The position numbers and the translations under genes were made by a program. Below, piece after piece: positions 1 through 8,600 of a DNA stretch of 24,344 nt; position 1 is the stretch's first letter, and every line of letters begins with the position of its first letter. This DNA comes from JBCCZC01 sp039188505 (lineage in GTDB: Bacteria > Pseudomonadota > Gammaproteobacteria > Xanthomonadales > SZUA-38), in contig JBCCZC010000027.1 of the NCBI GenBank assembly GCA_039188505.1, positions 1-24,344 of the forward strand. The letters run 5' to 3'. The notes below the pieces were generated by a model, which searched no databases, was not told where the DNA came from, and worked only from the letters and a program-made list of their open reading frames with translations.

Positions 1-1
1 C

Positions 2-37
2 GCCGGCGTGGTGCTGATGGTGCTGCCCGCCGTCTAG
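2..37 (+). CDS. Possible C-terminal end of a truncated plus-strand gene
   Basis: One frame is open from the left edge and ends at TAG (35-37), giving the hydrophobic tail AGVVLMVLPAV. It could be the end of a membrane protein that converges on the diguanylate cyclase gene. Only eleven codons are visible, so neither the function nor the reality of the gene can be settled from this window. Confidence 0.3.
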   Translation, partial: AGVVLMVLPAV

Positions 38-69
38 TCTGAATACTCCAGACCGACGCAATACTCGCG

Positions 70-1218
70 CTAGCTGGCGGGTTTGCCGACGGCGGTCACC
101 TTGTTTCGCCCCCCCTTCTTGGAGCGGTAGAGGGCGCGATCCGCCGCTTCGATAGTCTGGCTTGGACGATCCCCGGTTCGCGGGAAGGCGATGCCCAGGC
201 TAGCGGTCACCTTGATACCCGCGTGATTGTCCTTGCTCTGCCCGCGCTTCAGGGGACGCCGCTTCGGCCGCTGGGGTCCCCGGATGACCATGGGCGGGTC
301 GGCGATGGTCTGACGTGCCTCCTCACAAACGGCCCGGGCCCCGGCCGCATGCCTGCCGCGGAAAAGCAGGCAGAACTCCTCGCCCCCGTAGCGGAAGGCG
401 CGGCAGCCACGGACCGCACGCAGGCGCGCCCCGGTCATCCGCAGCACCTGGTCACCGACGTCGTGACCGAAGCGATCGTTGATCGACTTAAAGTGATCGA
501 TGTCGACCATCGCGATCGCGTAGCGCGCCGGAAGCGCCCCCAGCGCGCCCTCGAGCGCCCGACGGTTGGGCAGGCCGGTCAGCGCGTCCATGAAGGCCAT
601 ACGATGCGCGTTGACCACGAGGGCGCCGAGGAGCACCAGGGCAGAAGCCGTCACCGCGACGGCGCTATAGCCCGGCAGCATGATCGCCACCAGCAGCATC
701 GTTGCCATGACGAAGAGCCCGAACTCCGTCAGCTCCTCGGAGCGCTGCCAGCGTGCGAACGCGATGACCGCGGCGATGACGGCGAGGACGGGTTCGATCG
801 GCGTAAGCCAGTCCCGGGCGGCGACCGGAACGAGGGCCAGCAGCTGTTCGTTCAGCAGCGGCGGCGGACCATCGACTCGCTGCAGATAGAAGATCGGCGC
901 GAGGAGTTGGATCGCGAGCAGCACCAGCACCGCCACCGTGCTGCTGGAGCGCAGCGGTCGATCCGGGAGCACCGCGAGCAGCAGCAGATTCCACGGCAGG
1001 AGCTGCCAGATGATCGGGCCAAGGCGCGCCGCGGGTTCGAATCCCAGTTCGATCCATAGCGTTCCGGCCAGCGTGCCCGCGGTCAGCCACAGAAGCCACG
1101 CGAAGCCCCAGGCCGCCCGAGTCCGGCCGAACCAGGCGGCATAGCCGATGCCCACGCCGAGAACGGCGAGGAGCACCAGGAGCGGCTGCACGGGCAGGAA
1201 ACCGGGGACGGCAGGCAT
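70..1218 (-). CDS. Membrane-bound GGDEF diguanylate cyclase
   Basis: Predicted to make cyclic di-GMP from two GTP at the inner membrane. The 382-residue protein begins with about seven hydrophobic segments (roughly residues 12-30, 37-55, 67-85, 92-112, 141-157, 165-181 and 184-204). The GGDEF domain starts at DALTGLPNRR (211-220), has the metal-binding segment VDIDHFKSINDRFGHDVGD (238-256), and carries an intact GGEEF active site at 278-282. The RxxD inhibitory site expected just before GGEEF is absent: the aligned residues read V-R-G-C, so product feedback by that route is unlikely. A basic Arg/Lys-rich insertion lies at about 313-331. No good ribosome-binding site precedes the ATG. It lies 46 nt downstream of ppnN on the same strand and may be the last gene of that run. 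The input sensed is unknown. Confidence 0.9.
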   Translation of the reverse strand: MPAVPGFLPVQPLLVLLAVLGVGIGYAAWFGRTRAAWGFAWLLWLTAGTLAGTLWIELGFEPAARLGPIIWQLLPWNLLLLAVLPDRPLRSSSTVAVLVLLAIQLLAPIFYLQRVDGPPPLLNEQLLALVPVAARDWLTPIEPVLAVIAAVIAFARWQRSEELTEFGLFVMATMLLVAIMLPGYSAVAVTASALVLLGALVVNAHRMAFMDALTGLPNRRALEGALGALPARYAIAMVDIDHFKSINDRFGHDVGDQVLRMTGARLRAVRGCRAFRYGGEEFCLLFRGRHAAGARAVCEEARQTIADPPMVIRGPQRPKRRPLKRGQSKDNHAGIKVTASLGIAFPRTGDRPSQTIEAADRALYRSKKGGRNKVTAVGKPAS

Positions 1219-1264
1219 CAGGAGTTCCGCGGAGGCATCGCCCGATTCTACCCCCCGGCGGGGA

Positions 1265-2659
1265 TCATGCGACGATCTCGTAGCAGGGCTCGTAGGTCGT
1301 GCCCGGCAGCTTCATCCGCTGCTGGGCGACGAAGGAGGCCAGCAGGGCATCAAGGTGCTTCATGATGGTCGGGTCGCCGGAAATGCGGAACTTGCCGTGA
1401 TTCGCGATCGCCCGCCGGCCGGCGGGCTTCACATTGCCGGCCACGATCCCGGAAAAGGCCCGCCTCAGGTCCGCGGCCAGCGCGTGGAGGGGGCGATCGT
1501 GGTGGATCTGCAGCCCCGCCATGTTCTCGTGCGTCGGGGCGAAGGGCTGCTGGAACTCCGGCGCGATCGTCAGACCCCAGTTGTAGAAGAACGCATCGCG
1601 GGTCTCGATTCGATAACGCCGCACGTTCTCGACGCCCTCGCGCATGATCCGCGCCACGCGCACCGGGTCGTCGATGACGATCTGATAGCGGCTCTGGCCC
1701 TCTTCGCCGAGGACGAGCCCGATGAAGTGATGGATGCGTTCGAAGTACTCCGCGCTCTCGGCAGGTCCCGTGAAGATCAGCGGGAACGGAATGTCCGCGT
1801 TCGCCGGATCGAGGAGGATACCGAGCAGGTACAGAATCTCCTCGGCCGTGCCCACGCCACCGGGAAAGACGATCACGCCGTGCGACACGCGGACGAAGGC
1901 TTCGAGGCGCTTCTCGATGTCCGGCATGATGATGAGCCGGTTGACGATCGGGTTCGGCGACTCCGCGGCGATGATGCCCGGCTCCGAGATCCCGATGTAT
2001 CGACCAATGCCCTGCCGCTGTTTGTTGTGGGCGATGGCCGCCCCCTTCATGGGCCCCTTCATCGCGCCCGGGCCACAGCCCGTGCAGATGTCGAGCTGCC
2101 GCAGGCCGAGCTCGTAGCCGACCTCTTTCGTGTAGTCGTACTCGAAGCGGCGGATCGAGTGTCCACCCCAGCAGACCACGAGGTTCGGATCGATGCCGGT
2201 CTGCAGCACACGCGCGTGGCGCAGGATCGAGAACACCGCGTTGGTGATGCCTTCGGTCCCGGCGAGATCCCAGCGGCCGTCACCAATCTCCGAGTGAACG
2301 AACACGATGTCGCGGAGGACGTCGAAGAGGAGCTCCCGCACGCCCTCGATCAGGCGTCCGTCCACGAAGGCATCGGCCGGCGCGTTCTTCAGCTCCAGCT
2401 TGATGCCGCGATCATGCTGGATGACGTTGACGTCGAAATCCTCGTGCGCTGCCAGGAGCGCGTCTGGATCGTCCTTCATCGCTCCATAGTTCAGGACCGC
2501 GAGACAGCAGCTCCGGAACAGATCGTGCAGGCCGCTCTGCCCGGTTTCGGCCAGGCGCGCGACCTCGTGCTGCGAAAGGATGTCCATGCCGCCCGTCGGA
2601 ACGATCCGGACGACGGCTGGCGGTGCGTGGTTTTCAGTCGAATCGACAGACGGGGCCAT
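1265..2659 (-). CDS. ppnN: Pyrimidine/purine nucleotide 5'-monophosphate nucleosidase PpnN (LOG family)
   Basis: Predicted cytosolic enzyme that hydrolyses nucleoside 5'-monophosphates to the free base plus ribose 5-phosphate. In E. coli PpnN (YgdH) is stimulated by (p)ppGpp and rebalances nucleotide pools under stress. The 464-residue length fits the E. coli protein (454). The LOG-family signature PGGVGTAEEI is at residues 266-275, and a Gly-rich phosphate-binding segment GCGPGAMKGPMKGA is at 194-207. The extra N-terminal (about 25-140) and C-terminal (about 335-464) regions match the three-part PpnN layout rather than short cytokinin-activating LOG proteins. The start is supported by AAGGAG six bases before the ATG. 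It follows the FimV-like gene by 74 nt, a spacer that holds a GC-rich hairpin. Confidence 0.93.
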   Translation of the reverse strand: MAPSVDSTENHAPPAVVRIVPTGGMDILSQHEVARLAETGQSGLHDLFRSCCLAVLNYGAMKDDPDALLAAHEDFDVNVIQHDRGIKLELKNAPADAFVDGRLIEGVRELLFDVLRDIVFVHSEIGDGRWDLAGTEGITNAVFSILRHARVLQTGIDPNLVVCWGGHSIRRFEYDYTKEVGYELGLRQLDICTGCGPGAMKGPMKGAAIAHNKQRQGIGRYIGISEPGIIAAESPNPIVNRLIIMPDIEKRLEAFVRVSHGVIVFPGGVGTAEEILYLLGILLDPANADIPFPLIFTGPAESAEYFERIHHFIGLVLGEEGQSRYQIVIDDPVRVARIMREGVENVRRYRIETRDAFFYNWGLTIAPEFQQPFAPTHENMAGLQIHHDRPLHALAADLRRAFSGIVAGNVKPAGRRAIANHGKFRISGDPTIMKHLDALLASFVAQQRMKLPGTTYEPCYEIVA

Positions 2660-2690
2660 CGTTCACTCCTTGTGCTGACGCGATCCGCGC

Positions 2691-2711
2691 CGCGCCGCCG
2701 GGAGCGGCGCG
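2691..2711 (-). other. GC-rich inverted repeat between FimV-like gene and ppnN
   Basis: Perfect 8-bp stem (CGCGCCGC at 2691-2698, GCGGCGCG at 2704-2711) with a 5-nt loop, 23 nt downstream of the FimV-like stop codon. No T-run follows it in the direction of transcription, so it is more likely an mRNA processing or stabilising hairpin, or an attenuating one, than a complete intrinsic terminator. Confidence 0.4.
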
Positions 2712-2733
2712 AGGGTCGGATTTCAGGCTGGTT

Positions 2734-4083
2734 TCAAAGCTCGTCCGGCAGGTAGGACCGGACTTCCTTGTGCATCTGATGGAACTGCTGGTAGCGCTTG
2801 CGCTCCTCGCGGCGCTCGGCCTCGGCCCGGAGGTGGAAGAGCACGCCGCAGAGGATACAGACGAGCAGCCCACCGAGATATGGGAACCAGGTGAGCGCGC
2901 TCAGATCCGGCAAGGTTCGCGAGGCCGCGAAGGGGTCCTCGAGCTCCTCGACCGCCGCCGGCAGCGCGGTCGTTTCCGGATCGACGTCGATGCCGCCGCT
3001 TGCCGTCGTAGCCGAGGTCGGGCGTGCCGCGACACCGCGAGTCGTCTCCACCGTCGCGCGATCGCGCTCCTCGAGCTCTTGCTGGAGCGCCAGCACTTCC
3101 CGCAGCCGTTCGATGCGTTCCTCGAGATTCTCCACGCGCCGATTGAGCCGCTGGTTCTCGCGCGCGTAGGTCTCAATCTCCGTGCGCGCGAAGTTGATGT
3201 CCCGTGCGACCGTCGCCGCGTTCTGCAGCAGCGTCTCGTCGTCGGCCTCGATCCATCCCGCAAGGCCATCCGCCAGCTGATCCGGCTCCGGCGGCGGCAG
3301 CAGCTCTACCCGGTCGGGTTCCGCCGGCCCTCCGGGCGCTCTGGGCGCTCTGGGCGCCCGGCTCGCCACAGGCTCCGGCGGCGAGGCGCCCGGCAGCACG
3401 AGCCGTGCCCCGGCCCGCAACCGGTTGCGGTTGCCGCGAAGGAACGCGTCCGGGTTCAGCCGGTAGATGGCGTCGGCCATGTCGTCGATGCCGGTGCCGG
3501 TGCCGGCAGCCAGCTCCTCGGCGATGCCGTAGAGCGTTTGCCCCGACCGCACGGGCCCGTAGCGCAGGCTGTCACCGGCCACGACCTCGGCTTCCGGCGG
3601 CGGTGGCGGGTTGCGCCGCGCTTCGTCGAGTACCACCGGGGTCGCCGATGGCAGGTGCGCCGGCGGGTAGTCGAGCAGCACCGGGTAGTGGCGCAGGGAG
3701 CGCGAGCCGGGGGTCTCGAGAACAAGGACGATGTCCACGAACAGATCGTTGATCCGGTCTTCCGTTGCGAGCTCGATCCCCTGGTCCGGCCCCGGCCAGC
3801 GCACCGTGATCTCGTCGACGAGCGCCGGACGGACGACGCCAAGGCGAGCATACTCCTCCGCCGTACCGATGCGGACCCGGACGGCGAGTGGCGGCGGCCC
3901 GTCGTCGCCCGCTAGGACGGCCGCCGTGGCCTTGAAGGGGCGACCAAGGAAGGAATCGACGGTCAGTTCGCCAAGGCGCGTCGCCGCGGCAGCGCCCGGC
4001 AGACCGATTGCAAGGAGCGCGAGGAAGATCAGCGCCGAAGCGCCGCCCCGAGCCTCTCGTGCTGGCTGTTGCTCCCCGAACAT
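2734..4083 (-). CDS. Short FimV-like protein (FimV N-terminal domain, LysM, coiled coil, one TM)
   Basis: Probably an inner-membrane protein with a large periplasmic part that binds peptidoglycan and helps localise polar or envelope machinery, as FimV/TspA does. Visible order in 449 residues: signal or anchor segment (about 14-34), FimV N-terminal motif RLGELTVDSFLGRPFKATAAV (36-56), the RHYPVLLDYP segment (131-140), LysM (about 173-232, with SGQTLYGIAEEL), a Pro/Ala-rich linker, WIEADDETLL (277-286), a heptad-rich coiled coil (285-343), a TM helix (about 398-418) and a basic cytoplasmic tail ending LPDEL. Canonical FimV is around 900 residues with a long acidic TPR-bearing cytoplasmic part; that part is missing here. 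The ATG has only a weak ribosome-binding site. It lies 40 nt downstream of a paralogue with the same layout. Confidence 0.82.
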   Translation of the reverse strand: MFGEQQPAREARGGASALIFLALLAIGLPGAAAATRLGELTVDSFLGRPFKATAAVLAGDDGPPPLAVRVRIGTAEEYARLGVVRPALVDEITVRWPGPDQGIELATEDRINDLFVDIVLVLETPGSRSLRHYPVLLDYPPAHLPSATPVVLDEARRNPPPPPEAEVVAGDSLRYGPVRSGQTLYGIAEELAAGTGTGIDDMADAIYRLNPDAFLRGNRNRLRAGARLVLPGASPPEPVASRAPRAPRAPGGPAEPDRVELLPPPEPDQLADGLAGWIEADDETLLQNAATVARDINFARTEIETYARENQRLNRRVENLEERIERLREVLALQQELEERDRATVETTRGVAARPTSATTASGGIDVDPETTALPAAVEELEDPFAASRTLPDLSALTWFPYLGGLLVCILCGVLFHLRAEAERREERKRYQQFHQMHKEVRSYLPDEL

Positions 4084-4123
4084 GATCTCGCGAGTGTAAC
4101 GCGGCGCGGCGGTGCTGTCGCCG

Positions 4124-5554
4124 TCAGAGGTCCTCGGGCAGGCTCAGCGCCCCGCCCGAGCGGAGCTCGGCCAGCTTGGCGCTGATCGCGTCACGGCGGG
4201 CCCGGGCGGCCTCGATACGGCGCCAAACGAGGACGCCGAAGACTGCCAATACCGCAGCCAGGAGGGCATACCAGACCCATCGCAGGGATTCAGGCTCCTG
4301 GACGTCGGGCGGCGGTGCGTCGGCGGCAAGCGCGGCGGCAGCAGCCTCCCGCCCGCCCTGCACGGCCACGGCCCCGGTCGGCGCAGGCTCCGACACAACC
4401 GCCGGCTCCGGCTCGAGCGGCGCCGGGGCTTCCGCGACCGCCTCGGTGCGCTCCCGCTGCCGCAGCTCGATCAGGCGACGGAGCGTGCCCACGCGCTGCT
4501 CCAGGAGATCGATCCGCTCGCGCAGGTTCTCGTTCTCGTTCTGAAAGGTCGTGATCTCGGTCTTTGCGTAGGCCATGTCGCGTCGGATCGCGTCCGAGCG
4601 CTGCAGCAGCTCGTCGTCGTCGACCTCGATCCAAGATCCGAGCCGGGACACCACTTCGTCCGCGCCGGGCGGCGCCCGCAGGCGGACGCGGTCGGCTTCC
4701 GCCGCGCGTCGGATCTCCTGACCCGCGATCCCCGCCACCGTGGGCTTGCCGAGGATATTCGGCTCCGCTTCGGGAACGGCCGCCGGCGGCAGCGTGATGG
4801 CCGCCGCCAGCGCGGCCGCGTTCTCCGGGAGCCGGAGGGTGAAGCCGGCCATGAGACGGTCCGGGTCCCCGTCGACGAACGCCTGCGGATTGAGCCTCAG
4901 GATAGCCGCGGCCATGGCATCTGGATCGGCGCCGTCGGCGACGGCGACCGCAATGCCGCCAAGGGTATCGCCCGGCTGCACGCGCCAGCGCCCGTCGCCG
5001 GCCGGCGTTGCATCGGGCTGCGCGGGGGTTGCCCGCGACGGTGGGGTGACCGCAATCGGTCGCGTCGGCGCCGCGGCGACCGGCGCTCTTGGCGGCTCGC
5101 GAGGTGGCTCCTGCGGAGGCACAACGGATACCGGTTCTGACGGTGCGAGGATTGACGGCGCGCTCGTGGGTGGCGGATCGAGCAGGATCGGGTAGTGCCG
5201 GATCTGAACGGTCGTGCCCGCCGACAGGATCACGACCACGTCGATGAACAGGCTCTCGACGGTCTCCTCCGAGCGGCCCCGGATGAACCCGTCGTTGCGC
5301 TCGATGGCGGCCGCATCGGCCTCGAAGACGAAGGAATAGCCGCTGGCGGCAACGCCAACGCGCCGGTAGTCGAGGGCGGACCCCTCTTCCACGGTGATTT
5401 CGATATCGCCCTCGCCGGGCCCACGGATCAGCTCAATGCGAGCCTCGAGGGGCTGGCCGAAATAGGAGCGGACTTCAATCTCACCAAGTCCGATGGCCAG
5501 GGCATTGCAGCAGGAGAGCAGCAGGCCGAGGCCTGCCAGGCGCATGATGCTCAA
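4124..5554 (-). CDS. Short FimV-like protein, second copy; probable TTG start
   Basis: Paralogue of the adjacent FimV-like gene. Numbered from the ATG at 5545: signal peptide (1-18, ending NALA), FimV motif GLGEIEVRSYFGQPLEARIEL (19-39), RHYPILLDPP (116-125), LysM (about 187-240, with PGDTLGGIA), WIEVDDDELL (305-314), coiled coil (about 313-363), TM helix (about 423-441) and a tail ending LPEDL. The open frame extends to 5752, but that part overlaps the receptor gene and its terminator. A TTG at 5554 has AGGAG six bases upstream, better placed than for the ATGs at 5545 (15 bases) or 5578. A TACAAT box at 5577-5582 would place the transcript start downstream of the 5578 ATG. An LLSC sequence in the signal peptide resembles a lipobox, but FimV homologues use ordinary cleavage before the GLGE motif. 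Confidence 0.8.
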   Translation of the reverse strand: MSIMRLAGLGLLLSCCNALAIGLGEIEVRSYFGQPLEARIELIRGPGEGDIEITVEEGSALDYRRVGVAASGYSFVFEADAAAIERNDGFIRGRSEETVESLFIDVVVILSAGTTVQIRHYPILLDPPPTSAPSILAPSEPVSVVPPQEPPREPPRAPVAAAPTRPIAVTPPSRATPAQPDATPAGDGRWRVQPGDTLGGIAVAVADGADPDAMAAAILRLNPQAFVDGDPDRLMAGFTLRLPENAAALAAAITLPPAAVPEAEPNILGKPTVAGIAGQEIRRAAEADRVRLRAPPGADEVVSRLGSWIEVDDDELLQRSDAIRRDMAYAKTEITTFQNENENLRERIDLLEQRVGTLRRLIELRQRERTEAVAEAPAPLEPEPAVVSEPAPTGAVAVQGGREAAAAALAADAPPPDVQEPESLRWVWYALLAAVLAVFGVLVWRRIEAARARRDAISAKLAELRSGGALSLPEDL

Positions 5555-5576
5555 GATTCGCTCCTCATGCCCAGCC

Positions 5577-5582
5577 ATTGTA
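5577..5582 (-). promoter_or_regulatory. Candidate -10 box for the FimV-like / ppnN run
   Basis: TACAAT on the minus strand, about 23 nt upstream of the TTG start and downstream of the receptor terminator. No convincing -35 hexamer lies 16-18 bases upstream, so the assignment rests on the -10 match and on its position. Confidence 0.35.
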
Positions 5583-5616
5583 CTGCCACGGGGCCCCGGG
5601 GTCGAAATATCGGGTA

Positions 5617-5650
5617 TGAAACGAAAGGGGCCGGCAAGTTGCCGGCCCCC
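5617..5650 (-). terminator. Intrinsic terminator of the TonB-dependent receptor gene
   Basis: Perfect 9-bp stem GGGGCCGGC / GCCGGCCCC (5641-5649 with 5627-5635) and a 5-nt loop. On the minus strand it is followed by the T-rich run TTTCGTTTC. It lies about 23 nt after the receptor stop codon and separates that gene from the FimV-like run. Confidence 0.8.
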
Positions 5651-5672
5651 GTCATCCTGCTCTGGGCTGCGA

Positions 5673-8600
5673 TCAGAAGTTGACGCGGAAGCCCAGCTGA
5701 GCGGACCAGCGAGATTGCGCCTGACCATCAACGACGAAGTCGAAGCTGTCACGCGTGAACTCGTACTGGTAGCGACCGTCCTCGGTCAGGCCGCGGTAGT
5801 TCGCCACCTCGGCCACGTACTCGAAGGGCACCTGGCTGATGCGACCCCAGTCGGAGTCGATCAGGTTGCCGAGGTTGAGGATGTTCACGAAGGCCTCGCC
5901 GCGGGCGCCCCAGAAGAGCGGGATTTCCTGGGAAATGCGCAGGTCGACCTGGTGCGTGAACTCGCTCTTGCAGTGGTTGCGGGTCACCGCGCGGCCCGAG
6001 AACTCGCGCAGGCAGCGGTTCTGGTTGACGAGGTTGAAGAAGCTCGTCTCGCCTTCCGGATCCGGGTTGCCGTTGCGATCGACGAAGACCACCTCGCCCG
6101 GACGCGACGGGACGAAGATCAGGTCGTTGTCGCGGATGAAGTCGCCATTCGCGTCATTGTCGAAGACAAAGCTGAACGGACGACCCGAGCGGCCCTCATA
6201 GAACAGGCCCACGGTGGTGTCCAGCCCTTCGAAGAACTGGTGGCGCCAGGTCAGCGAGCCGATGATCCGCTCCTGGATCTCGTAGTTCGCCGTACCGACC
6301 GTCTCCTCGTTCGGATTGAAGGTCGCGCGGTTGTTCCAGTTCGAGATGGCGCGCGAGCTCGTGCCCGGGTTCACCGCGTCGGCGCGGCTGACGGTGTAGG
6401 CAATGTTCGTATCGAGGTTGAAGCCCCACTGCTTGGAGAATTCGACCGTCCACTGCGTGCTCGAACCCTGGCTCGTGTTCTCGAGCAGCAGCACATCGTC
6501 GAACTGGTCGTTCGAGTTACAACGACCCCCGCTGGCGTTCGCCGTGTCGCACCAGTAGGACAGACGGCCATCCGGAAGATTGCCCGTCGGATCGCCGAGG
6601 TTCAGGTGCTTGAATTGGACGTCGTTCTCGGTCTCCGAGTGCACGACCTCGAGGGTCATGTTGATGCCCCAGGGCAGCTCACGGTCATAGGCGAGGTTTG
6701 CTCGCCACACGGTCGGCGGCTCGAAGTTCGGGTCGAGGGCGTCCACGTCCTGGCGGGCGCCCAGCGGGCCACCGGGCCGCGGCTGGTTGTTGATGTCCGG
6801 CGTGTAGAAGACCTCACCACCGCGCTCGTCGTACACCTCGACGGTGCCACCGGGGTTCGTGAACGGATTCGACAGCCACACGCCGACGGTCGAGCCGTAG
6901 AAGAGGCCCACACCACCGCGGATCTGCTGGGCGTAGTCACCCGAGAGATCCCAGTTGAAGCCGACGCGCGGCTGGATCACCTCGTTGCCGTCGATCGTGC
7001 CGTCGTTCCGGAAGCCGAAGGTCTCCTCGAACAGCGGGTTGAACGGCGGCCGGTCATCGACGACCGGGAAGTCGGCGCGCACGCCGTAGGTCAGCGAGAA
7101 GTTGTAGCTGAGGTCCCAGGTGTCCTGGATGAAGATGCCCCAGTTCTCGTAGCCCCAGTCGGCAGCGGGGAACGGATCGTTCGGATCCGAGCCGATGCGG
7201 AGCTGGTATTCGGAGACGATGTTGTTCTCGAAGTCGTCGATGCTCTCAAACAGGTATTCACCCAGCGAATTGAACACGAAGGTGTTATCGAAGGTGTTTT
7301 CCTTGTAGTCGAAGCCGAACTTGATCGTGTGGTCGCCCCAGAGATACTCACCGGCGGCATAGAACGAGGTGACCTCGGTGTCGAGCAGGTTCGCATGGCG
7401 GAACGACTCGGTGCCGAAGAGGACATCGCCTGCGTCCGTATCGATCGTCACCTCCGGACCGCGGACTCCCAGCGGAATCGGCGCCTTGGAGAACTCAGCG
7501 TAGGAGAAGTTGACCTCGGTCGAGAAGTTCGGCGTCCAGTCGGAATACAGCAGGCCGACGTAGGAATCGCGCTCGAACTCATTGTTATACCAGAAGCTGC
7601 TCAGCGAGTAGCTGGTCCGGCTGCGGCCGCCGATCACGGCCTCGGTGCCTTCCGTGCGCTGGAACTGGAACTGCGCCCGGTGCTGGTCGTTGATGTTCCA
7701 GTCGAGCTTCACGAGATAGAGATCGTCCTCGTCCTGCAGCTCGCCCGGCGGCACCTGACCGCCCGGATCGTAGCCAAAGCCGTTGGCTGCAGCGATGACA
7801 CGGTCGATCTCGGACTGCGGCAGATCGAAGATGGTGCCGGCGCCCGAACCCTGAAGGCCGACGTCCGGACCCGGCTGGGTCTGCTCGAAGTGCTCGTAGC
7901 TGACGAAGAAGAACAGCGTGTCCTCGATGATCGGACCACCGACGTTGAACCCGTAGGTCTTCTCCTCAAACTCGGCGAAGTCGTTCGGACTGTCGTTGAT
8001 CAGATCCTCGTCGCGATAAATGTAGTAGACCGTGCCCTCGATGTCGTTGGTACCGCTCTTCGTGACGGCGTTGACGCCACCACCGATGAACTGGGACTTG
8101 GACACGTCGTAGGGCGCGACGTCGACCTCGATCTCGGCGATGGCGTCGATCGAGATCACGTTGCCGCGGGACGGGATACCGCCCGGCTCGAGGCCGAACT
8201 CGTCGTTCGCCGGTACGTTGTCGATGGTGACGTTGTTGTACCGGTTGTTCTGGCCGGCGACGGAGATCTCGCCGCGGCCCTCGTCGATGATGACGGCGCG
8301 CGGATCGGAGCGAACGAAGTCGTTGAGCGACCGGCTGATGGTCGGCAGCGCCTCGATCTGATCGCGGGTGATGATCGTCTGCGTACCCTTGCTCTCGGGG
8401 CTGAACAGACCGCCGGCCACCTGCCCCGTCACCTCGATGGTGCCGAGCTCGGCGGCGCCCTCGGTCATGGTGACGTTCAGCGTGTACGTGTCCTTCAGCG
8501 TCACGAAGACGTCCGTCGCGCGATCGCCGGAGAAGCCTTCTTTGGTGATGGTGATGCTATAGGGCCCGCCGATCCGGAGGCCCGAGACGCGGTAGCGACC

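Noticed and set aside
2691..2711. Intrinsic terminator between the FimV-like gene and ppnN
   Set aside because: The stem is perfect, but no T-run follows on the transcribed strand.
1148..5140. Long plus-strand frames (1148-2755, 2623-3915, 4112-5140)
   Set aside because: Shadows of ppnN and the two FimV-like genes; no ribosome-binding site or motif, and rich in Arg, His and Pro.
5500..5520. Lipobox (LLSC) in the second FimV-like protein
   Set aside because: FimV homologues are cleaved before the GLGE motif, and the ALA site fits that; lipidation is not needed to explain the sequence.
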